This document shows, piece after piece, positions 56,420 through 64,000 of a DNA stretch of 64,000 nt. This DNA comes from Parafenestella ontariensis (Eukaryota; Ascomycota; Dothideomycetes; Pleosporales; Cucurbitariaceae). Where the stretch lies: positions 1,116,001 through 1,180,000 of the forward strand of contig JAKGDA010000003.1 in the NCBI GenBank assembly GCA_021596325.1, written 5' to 3'. The notes under the pieces were generated by a model, which was not told where the DNA came from, did not search any database, and was given only the letters and a program-made list of their open reading frames with translations. Every line of letters starts with the position of its first letter. Position 1 is the stretch's first letter. Position numbers and translations under genes: made by a program.

Positions 56420-57712
56420 ATGGCACCGCAATTTGAACCCATGAAGAATGATCTAATCCTGCGGACGGCAAGAGGTATGCGCTACTTGAGTGCGTATCAA
56501 GAGCCCATCAGCTGACGATTGGCAGGCGAAAAAGTCGAGCGTCCACCAATATGGGTGATGCGGCAAGGTGAGCTTCAACCCTCTCGGGTCTTCAATCAGT
56601 GCTTACAGTTCCTAGCTGGACGCTACCTGCCCGAGTATCACGAAGCGAAAGGCAGTCATGATTTCTTCGAATGCTGCCGCAGTCCTGAAATTGCCTCCAC
56701 GCTCACCCTCCAGCCCATCGAAAGGTTCGAGGGTCTCATCGACGCCGCGATCATCTTTTCCGATATCCTCGTGATTCCACAAGCAATGGGTATGGAGGTC
56801 ATCATGGTGGATAAGAAGGGCCCACACTTTCCCGAGCCGCTGCAGACACCGGAAGACAAGCAGTACAAGGAAGTACTGGAGCGCAAAGTGGATGTGGCCG
56901 AGTCGCTGGACTATGTATACAAGGCCATCACTTTGACAAGGAAAAAGCTGGCAGGACGGGTGCCATTGATAGGATTCTGCGGCGCGCCCTGGACGCTCTT
57001 GTGCTATATGGTGGAAGGAGGTGGTAGCAAGCTGTTCATCCAAACTAAGACTTGGGTTTATAAGTATGCGGAGGAGAGCAAAGCGCTTCTGCAGAAGATT
57101 GCAGAACTTTGTGTGGACTATCTAGCTCTTCAGGTACAGGCCGGAGCACAGGTATGTATCTTGCTATCCCGAGCGGCACAATGCTAACTCCAAGACAGAT
57201 GATCCAGGTTTTTGACTCCTGGGCAGGCGAACTATCACCGGCCTCATTCAAGACCTTCTCTCTTCCGTACCTCAACTACATTGCCGACAACCTCCCTTCC
57301 CGCCTTCAAGCTCTTGGTCTGGAGCCCGTCCCAATGACCGTCTTCGCCAAAGGAGCTTGGTACGCGTTGTCGGACCTTTGCGACTCGAACTACAACACGA
57401 TTGGTCTGGACTGGTTGCATGATCCGGCTGAGGCATACAAGATTGCGAGAGCGAAGGGTAAAGTTCTGCAAGGCAATGCAGATCCCGGAGTGCTGTACGG
57501 CACCAGAGAATCCATCACCAAGGTTGTGGAGGAGATGGTTGCTGGGTTCGGTGGGGGTAAACAGGGATGGATTGCGAATCTCGGCCACGGTAAGTGCACT
57601 GATATTACATGTGCCCTACCAGATTTAACATTGTCTAGGAATTACTCCATTTGTGAAGCCAGATGATCTGAAGTTCTATTTCCAGGAGATCCATCGCTTA
57701 ACAAAATCTTAG
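56420..57712 (+). CDS. HEM12: Uroporphyrinogen decarboxylase (365 aa)
   Basis: Five exons: 56420-56474, 56526-56567, 56616-57151, 57199-57589 and 57639-57712. The second intron (48 bases) is in frame and stop-free, but removing it restores the family signature WVMRQAGRYLPEYHE, so it is real. The other joins give ARGEKVERPP, QAGAQMIQVFDSWAGEL and LGHGITPFVKPDD. The substrate-binding Arg and Asp of the active site are in RQAGRYLPE and AIIFSDILVIPQAMG, and the second signature is IGFCGAPWTLLCYM. The enzyme removes four acetate carboxyls from uroporphyrinogen III to make coproporphyrinogen III in cytosolic heme synthesis. Its length matches the family. The stop is 44 bases from that of FCY1, which converges on it. 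Confidence 0.97.
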
Positions 57713-57756
57713 CGTAATGAAATGTTTAGTCCAATGCCAAGGCGCTGTTAACAGTA

Positions 57757-58271
57757 TCATTTGTCCTCTTCTCCAATGTCCTCATACCAGTCCTCTGGCT
57801 TTTCTTTGATGAATTTTGCCATAAGCTCCTGACATTCTTCGTTCTGGAGCACAACGACCTCAATACCCTTGCTCTTCAGGTACTCTTCACCGCCAACGAA
57901 GGTCTTGTTCTCGCCAATGACGACTCTTTTCACCTTGTACATGACACAAGCCCCGGTACACATGTCACATGGACTAAGCGTTGTATACATAGTTGCGCCG
58001 CGGTATGCCGATGCTGGGAGACGCCCCGCAATTTCGAGGGTAGAAATCTCTGCCTTGTAGGTTCAGATTAGCTGCAGAAGGAATTGCATTGGATGCTAGG
58101 GTTACACACATGAAGCGTGGCACTGCTTTTCTGAATGCGCATGTTGTGCCCTTGGCCAAGCACCTTGCCTTCTGCTGACACGAGGGCTGCCCCGATTGGC
58201 ACGCCGCCCTCGCGGCTGCCTTGACGGGCTTCCTCTAAGGCAGCTTTGAAGCCTGCATCGTGTGAAGACAT
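57757..58271 (-). CDS. FCY1: Cytosine deaminase (152 aa)
   Basis: Two exons on the minus strand, 58271-58110 and 58053-57757; the 56-base intron restores SATLHAEISTLE. The zinc-dependent deaminase motifs are intact: HAE (catalytic Glu and zinc His) and PCDMC (zinc Cys pair). EGGVPIGAALV, GHNMRIQKSSATLH and the ending EKPEDWYEDIGEEDK match fungal cytosine deaminase rather than tRNA adenosine deaminase. The enzyme converts cytosine to uracil in pyrimidine salvage and is the activator of 5-fluorocytosine. The length of about 150 residues is normal. The donor begins GTGTGT, less common than GTAAGT. It is divergent from the DnaJ gene. Confidence 0.96.
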
Positions 58272-59038
58272 GGTTTGGAGAGAGGCGGAGAGTGTTTCTG
58301 GGATTGCGCATTGGCCCCAAGCATGGCGAGCAAACGCAGGGTACTAGTATCGCCAATCGAGTGACGGCTTCGCGGCGATAAGCTTCTATCGATCTCCAAC
58401 CACCCGATTGGCTGATCCATCAAAGCTTTCTAAGAATCGCACCTCCAAAAACCACTATTCACTGCATTGTACCCTTCCCAGTGAATAAAGCTTTGCATCT
58501 TTTTAGACTATTTGGTTCTGTGGAGACTGCTGAATTGTTTGCGCAGGCAAACGGGTATTTTCAGGCTCCCGAAGGCTGTTGAGGCGCGGTGGAAAGGCAT
58601 AGAAACGATTGGAAACTTCTGTCGCTCGGCGCAGTCGGTGCATTTGCAACATCCCGGTTGACTACTTTTAAGTCCACAAGCGTTCGCCTTTGACCTTACT
58701 CTCACAAAACAAAATAAGCCTCTACTCCGAGTCACATACGTGCGCTCACATCCCCCCCGCAACACGATCCTTCGTGGCGACCATCGGTAAGCGCTTTCTT
58801 TTGTTCACTGCCTTTGGGGCGAAGAAGATACGGGCCGCTTCTACGAGGCTGACGCAGATTGGGTGGATGCAAGCCTTGGTCCACAACTTGATCGCTGACC
58901 TGTTTAAGAATCTTAGAGACGCAGCGACTCGCGCCCTGTACAAAGCACTTGTATATACTCGATCGCCCCTCCACTCAACGTCAACGACCCCGCTAGCCCC
59001 TCGTCTCCTCCACCAACGCACAGACTACCACCGCGACG
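58272..59038. promoter_or_regulatory. Divergent promoter region between FCY1 and the DnaJ gene
   Basis: The 767 bases carry both promoters. I looked for heat-shock elements (nGAAnnTTCn) upstream of the DnaJ gene and found no clear array. Confidence 0.45.
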
Positions 59039-60367
59039 ATGGTAAAAGACACCAAGTTTTACGACATTCTAGGAGTATGTACAGCCTTAGATCACCAGGC
59101 AGAAGAGACACACTAACAACAGCAGGTGTCGCCAGACGCTTCAGACTCGCAACTGAAGACGGCATACAAGAAGGGTGCGCTAAAATGGCACCCCGATAAG
59201 AACGCACACAACCCCGAGGCCGCCGACAAGTTCAAAGACCTATCACACGCATACGAAGTTCTCTCCGACTCACAAAAGCGACAACTGTACGACCAGTATG
59301 GTGAGGAGGGCCTCGAGCAGGGCGGTATGGGCGGAGGCGGCATGGCTGCGGAGGACCTGTTTGCGCAGTTCTTCGGCGGCGGCGGCGGCCCATTCGGAGG
59401 TATGTTCGGCGGCGGCATGGGAGGAGGTCGGGAGCAAGGCCCCAAGAAGGCGCGCACCATTTCCCACGTCCACAAGGTGTCGCTAGAGGACATCTACCGC
59501 GGCAAGGTCTCGAAGCTCGCTCTGCAGAAGTCCGTCATCTGCCCCAAGTGCCACGGCATTGGCGGCAAGGAGGGCGCTGTCAAGAAGTGCGCTGGCTGCG
59601 ACGGACGCGGTATGAAGCACATGATGAGGCAGATGGGCCCTATGATCCAGCGTTTCCAGACTGTCTGCCCCGATTGCCAGGGTGAGGGTGAGATTATCCG
59701 CGACAAGGACCGATGCAAGCAGTGCAACGGCAAGAAGACCATTATCGAGCGCAAGGTCCTTCACGTCCACGTCGACCGCGGTGTCAAGTCCGGCCACAAG
59801 ATCGAGTTCCGCGGTGAGGGTGACCAGCTACCTGGTGTTGAGCCGGGCGATGTCGTTTTCGAAATCGAGCAGAAGCCGCACAACCGCTTCCAGCGCAAAG
59901 ACGACGACCTCTTCTACCACGCCGAGATTGATCTGCTCACTGCCCTTGCTGGCGGCCAAATCCACATCGAGCACCTCGACGAGCGGTGGTTAACCGTCGA
60001 CATCATCCCCGGCGAGTGCATCAGCCCCGGTGAAGTCAAGGTCATCCGCGAGCAAGGTATGCCCTCATACCGCCACCACGACTTCGGCAACTTGTACATC
60101 CAGTTCGACGTCAAGTTCCCCGAGCGACTAGGCAATGCCGAGGGCGGCCCCTTGACGCCCGAGCAGATCCGTGCTCTCGAGTCCGTCCTGCCACCACGCA
60201 AGGTCCCCGACGCTCTGCCACCGCCAGATGCCATGACTGAGGACTTCACCCTCGACAGCGTGGACCCGACACGAGAGTCGGCGCGCGCACGCGGAATGAC
60301 GGGCATGGATGATGACGACGACGAGATGCACCCTGGTGCTGAGCGCGTACAGTGCGCCTCGCAGTAA
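59039..60367 (+). CDS. YDJ1: Type I DnaJ co-chaperone, YDJ1/Mas5-like, farnesylated (425 aa)
   Basis: Exons 59039-59074 and 59126-60367; the 51-base intron joins MVKDTKFYDILG to VSPDASDSQLK. The J-domain has the HPD motif (KWHPDKNAHN), followed by a Gly/Phe-rich stretch with GGGG runs and MFGGGMGGG. Four CxxCxGxG-type zinc motifs follow (CPKCHGIG, CAGCDGRG, CPDCQGEG, CKQCNGKK). The C-terminal substrate-binding region includes GDQLPGVEPGDVVF. The protein ends in CASQ, a CaaX box for farnesylation, as in yeast Ydj1. It stimulates Hsp70 ATPase, binds unfolded clients and works at the cytosolic face of ER and mitochondria. Confidence 0.97.
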
Positions 60368-60684
60368 GCGTACATACATATCAGACAAAGCGAAGAGCAG
60401 CACTAGCAGCATGATTCACGAGGCACGATGGACGATATGAGGATATATCACGATACACGAGAGGACAGGGTAAAAAAGGCGGCGTCGTGGAAGTCTCTGC
60501 TTTGCATTGGCGGTGTTCAGACACTTCGGGCTCTCGTGCTCAAGTTGGGCATCGAAGCATTCTATTCTGCGAGTCAATTGCTTAGTAGACCGACAGCAGC
60601 AGCAGTTAGCAGCAGTAGTAGCAGTGGGCATCTTTTTTCCTTTCGTCTTTTTTCTCTGTTTTCGCACTCTTCGCTTCGGGCGGA

Positions 60685-60720
<36 letters not shown>

Positions 60721-61164
60721 TACCTTACCTTTCTTCTTCTTGTACTGGTTGGTTCAAGGGGCGTTATCACTAGAGGGTAGTCAGTCAGTCCCCTTTTAAG
60801 TAGGGGTGGACCGGCTTCGATAGCGGTGCGATGCGGTGTGGTGCGGAGCGGTAGAAAATGCATGTGGTAATTTCATCATTTGCCGTTAATTTCGAGTTTT
60901 CATCACACGTCGTGACTTTGTTGAAAACATATGCATTCAATCAAATTCTCCAGAACAAAGTACAAGTACGCAAACGCCGACATGTACGATGATGAGGTAT
61001 CATAAACCCAAAGCTATCCAAGACTAAACCTGTACCGGAGACCTTTCCATGTGTCAATTAGCTCCCATATATACCGTTCCAATTCACAACCTTATTACAA
61101 TCCCGATGCTCCACCATGCACAATTTAATTTACAGTCCACTCAGCAGACTTATGAGATGTCAGT
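60368..61164. other. Convergent intergenic region with a CAT microsatellite
   Basis: The 797 bases separate the DnaJ and LMBD1-type stops. A (CAT)12 array is at 60685-60720, embedded in a T/C-rich tract. The ORF 60428-60799 is low-complexity and begins within the 3' UTR; no gene is called. Confidence 0.45.
60685..60720 (+). repeat. (CAT)12 microsatellite
   Basis: Twelve uninterrupted CAT units, 318 bases downstream of the DnaJ stop codon. Its length may vary between isolates. Confidence 0.95.
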
Positions 61165-63010
61165 TTAGAAAAGCCCCTCACCACTCCTCTCTCCATTGTT
61201 CGACTCTGTAGCCCCATATCCGGGCGTCTTCTTGCTTCGGCCCGTGACATCGCCCCACGCTGCTCCAAACCTGCGGCCAGTACTAGCCAACAGACCCTCT
61301 TCTTCATCTTCCTCGAGGTCGCGGTCAATATCCTCCTGGTTTAGAGTAGGCGCCTTGAAAAGCGTTGTCAGGAATACGACTAGATACACGCCGAGGAAAG
61401 CAAACTGTGCCCAAAAAAGCACAACGCCAAAGAAGGGGAAGTTGATGGTGACGCGGTTGATGAAGGTGCTGAGCACGGAGGGCGTGCAGACAGTCTGTGC
61501 GGAAGGGTTGGTAGCAAGCTCAGAACAAGACTTGATGAGATCCTTGTGCTCGGTGCAGTCTGGCTGTTCGTCTAGACTGTTGGTGGTCATATCGCAGTAG
61601 GTTTGGGGTCCCCAGGTAGCGTATTGTGGAGCCACGACCATAGCGACGGAGTAGTTGATAGCCAAGACAATGAGCGTGAGTAAGACAGTGGCCATGAGAA
61701 GTGCTTGAGGGGAGGTGTGGCCCTTGCGGATCTTAAAGATGGTAACCCATAGGAAACGGATACCAGCCGTGGCGATGCCGACAACAGAGGCGGAGAAGAA
61801 GAATAGCACGAGGAGCAGGAACAGGACGTAGTCGATGGGGAAGACTTTGGACGACTTGACCAGGATCCAGTTGAGGGGCTGGAAGATGTTGATGTGGCCC
61901 AGGATGTAGCCGCAGTGGGCTCCGCAGATGGAATTCTTCGCCTTGTCGATGCCGGTGATAAGCATGCTCGTGAAGATGACGAGGGCAACGACGGTGAGGA
62001 TGAGTCCACCGATGAGCTTGAGTGGCCGGAAGACTGCTTCAGTCTTGATCCATGCCTTGACGATCCAGTGGCGGTCTTCACCACTCGACTCGGCGGCAAG
62101 ACGCTCCCGGCGGATGAGGGTGCGCTCCTCGCGGATAAGTGACTCCAGTTCGCGCCTGTCCCTAGCATCAAGGCCACCATCGCGGCCCTCGTTGCGACCT
62201 TCGAGCTGCCTCTGGCGCTCACGGTTGGACTCGAGTTGCGATGCGGTGTTGGCGGCCAGAGTGGGTGCTGAGACGGCGGGAGCTGACTTGATCATGGCGA
62301 CGGGGAGCAACGCCATTCCAGCGCCAGTATAGAGAACGAAGAGAATTGTGCCGACAGTGATGAGAAGACCGAGTCCGAAGGAGAGAGCTCGTTCGCCATC
62401 TGAAAGAGTCAGTTACAGGTGCTGCTACAAAAGTTCATCATTGATGCTCACGGTTCTCAGCGAGAAGACGCTTAAAGTAGTCCAAGTCCAGGCGCTTGTC
62501 GTCCTTTGCCTGCTTCGCGAAGGGAACGAAGAAGCCAATGAGGAAGAGGATGACAACGAAGAGAAGGAATGCAATGGTGTACTTGAAGGCACCCCAAATG
62601 CGCTGTCCAGCCGTCTGCTCTCCATGCTCTGCCGCGTCCTCATCGTATTCCTCGTACCAGAAGTAGGTAAAGGGGATGACAAGCAAGCAGAGCACCGCGT
62701 CAAGCGAGTAAAGTGTGTAGTATACGATTCGCAAGGTGTAGACGATGCTGTCGACCTTCTCGGGTGTAGCCCAGTCCTTCTTGCGGCCCAGACTGGATTT
62801 CGATGTGGATGAGACAAGCGCGACGTCGACGGGGATGAGGAGCACGGTTGCCAGCAGGGCAAGTGTGGTGAAGATGCATACAGTGGTGACAATGGCGGCG
62901 CGGTCTCGCGGCTTTTGGTAGACATAGACGAAGGTGGATGCTATGATGAAGAGAATGGCTACGGCAACGGCGTAGGCCACCCAGATCAAGCTGGTTTGTA
63001 TAAGCGCCAT
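61165..63010 (-). CDS. LMBD1-type membrane protein, probable vacuolar cobalamin transporter (597 aa)
   Basis: Two exons on the minus strand, 63010-62452 and 62399-61165; the 52-base intron joins LLAEN to HGERALSFGLGLLI. About nine transmembrane helices are visible: four in the first part, five in the second, with a long charged loop (RERQRQLEGRNEGRDGGLDA) between the fifth and sixth. The conserved tracts EKVDSIVYTLRIVYYTLYSLD, GLLITVGTILFVLYTGAGMALLP and PLKLIGGLILTVVALV match the LMBR1/LMBD1 family. The human relative exports cobalamin from lysosomes; the fungal function is not established and may differ. Acidic repeats (EEDEEEGLL) precede the C-terminus. It is divergent from CFT1. Confidence 0.88.
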
Positions 63011-63366
63011 GACAAATGAAGAAGAAGCGCTGTGTAATGTTAATTATGCAATCATTTATGTATACCAAACGTAAATACCTTCGCTTCTCAACTCCCTGAT
63101 GGATGAGGTGTGAGGGAAGAGTCAAGCTGCCCCAAAGTCTGCCTGCTCTGATGGCCAGAGGCACGGCAGAATGACGTTCGCGACTAGGCGGGGATCGGCC
63201 ATGCATGCAACATTGAAGGCCAGAGCTCCATGGCGCTACCAACTTGGCGCATTTGGTCTCTTTGAACGCGACTCAACACCCAGCATTATCGCGGCATTGT
63301 CCCTTCTGCTGCCATTACACGCTCATACTATGACGAGCTGTGTCGCGGGCGCTTCCTATCCTCCAA
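63011..63366. promoter_or_regulatory. Divergent promoter region between the LMBD1-type gene and CFT1
   Basis: The 356 bases separate two divergent start codons. No ORF or recognisable element is seen. Confidence 0.45.
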
Positions 63367-64000
63367 ATGCAGTGCTACACTGAAATAGCCCCGCCGACGG
63401 CCGTTAGCCATGCCATCAACCTCCCCTTCATTTCCTCCAGGGCGCAGAATCTAGTCGTCGCAAAGAACTCGCTGCTCCAAATCTTTGAGCTGAAAGCTAC
63501 CACCACCGAAGTGACGCCGGACGGAGGCAACGAGGCGGACAATGTGGCTGCAGACTTGGACACAGAGGCGGCCGATGTGCCATTCCAGCGCACAGAGAGC
63601 ACTGCAAAACTGGTGCTTGTCGGCGAGTTCCCTCTGGCTGGCACAGTCATTTCACTTGCGCGCATAAAGGCGCTCAACACAAAGTCGAGGGGAGAGGCGC
63701 TGCTGGTGGCATTTCGGGCCGCAAAGCTAAGCTTGGTGGAGTGGGATCCCGAGACGTACAACCTCCATACAATATCAATACACTACTATGAGAACCCAGA
63801 CTTGCCCGGCATTGCACCCTGGTCCGCTGATCTCAAAGACACATACAACTTCTTGACGGCAGATCCCAGCAGCAGATGCGCCGCCCTCAAGTTTGGCACC
63901 CACAACCTCGCCATTCTGCCCTTCAGACAGCGTGATCTCGTCGAGGACGAATATGATTCCGACGGCGAGGGCGCGAAAGAAGGCAAAGCTGCGCAGGCAA
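63367..64000 (+). CDS. CFT1: N-terminal part of cleavage factor subunit CFT1/CPSF160 (3' truncated)
   Basis: The frame is open from ATG 63367 to the window edge, giving 211 residues. The start MQCYTEIAPPTAVSHAINLP and the strand-rich text LVVAKNSLLQIFEL, KLVLVGEFPLAGTVISL, ALLVAFRAAKLSLVEWDPE and SIHYYENPDL match the first beta-propeller of CPSF160/Cft1. The protein is part of the nuclear mRNA 3'-end cleavage and polyadenylation complex. The rest, normally more than 1,300 residues, lies beyond the window. No intron is needed in the visible part. Confidence 0.92.
   Translation, partial: MQCYTEIAPPTAVSHAINLPFISSRAQNLVVAKNSLLQIFELKATTTEVTPDGGNEADNVAADLDTEAADVPFQRTESTAKLVLVGEFPLAGTVISLARIKALNTKSRGEALLVAFRAAKLSLVEWDPETYNLHTISIHYYENPDLPGIAPWSADLKDTYNFLTADPSSRCAALKFGTHNLAILPFRQRDLVEDEYDSDGEGAKEGKAAQA

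Noticed and set aside
58430..58445. TTCTAAGAA as a heat-shock element upstream of the DnaJ gene
   Set aside because: The two half-sites are three bases apart instead of two and there is no array.
61587..62222. 211-codon Ser/Arg-rich frame antisense-shifted within the LMBD1-type gene
   Set aside because: It is low-complexity text produced by reading membrane-protein codons in another frame.

Overview
This window is nuclear DNA of a filamentous ascomycete, most likely a Dothideomycete (Pleosporales-like); that placement is an inference from gene content and style. The genes are short and tightly packed on both strands. Their introns are mostly 42-111 bases (two reach about 165), with GT..AG ends and CTRAC-like branch sites. 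Fungal-specific families are present: RCR, HET, NACHT/STAND, 2EXR, DUF3659/LEA-like and S41 secreted peptidases. I found no rRNA, tRNA, CRISPR array or intact transposon. Exon chains were built by joining reading frames at splice sites that restore conserved protein motifs.

Layout. 0-10 kb: the tail of a cytochrome b5-fused reductase, a Cdc1/Ted1-type metallophosphoesterase, alanyl-tRNA synthetase with two possible starts, an acidic unknown protein and an RCR-type PY-motif protein. 10.5-15.9 kb: a 1,708-residue SNT2 chromatin protein. 15.9-18.8 kb: a gene-poor stretch. 18.8-30.5 kb: a cysteine-rich GPI-type surface protein, the MPH1/FANCM helicase, a CDC25-like rhodanese, ERO1 and a secreted S41-type peptidase. 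30.9-39.2 kb: an accessory-looking block with a short NACHT NTPase facing a HET-domain gene tail to tail, a Tyr/Ser/Asn-rich small protein, a small two-TM protein with an in-frame TAG, a decayed 2EXR gene and an intact 2EXR gene. 40-49 kb: an IQ-motif protein with a 13-base microexon, and a 1,787-residue LEA-like/DUF3659 repeat protein. 50.9-64 kb: housekeeping genes (dienelactone hydrolase/SnoaL-like fusion, mitochondrial MSH1, HEM12, FCY1, a YDJ1-type DnaJ, an LMBD1-type membrane protein and the start of CFT1).

The most interesting candidate for an undescribed system is the NACHT/HET pair at 30.9-35.2 kb. The NACHT protein has no N-terminal effector domain and no C-terminal repeats. The HET protein carries the death-effector fold. 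Both proteins carry a matching RSNTxxxIKE motif in their C-terminal tails, written with different serine codons. I infer that they could act as a split NLR/HET signalling unit; this is untested. Next in interest are the in-frame TAG at 36864-36866, which can be removed by a 42-base intron or read through in a CAR-YYA context, and the 8-base perfect duplication that breaks the decayed 2EXR gene.
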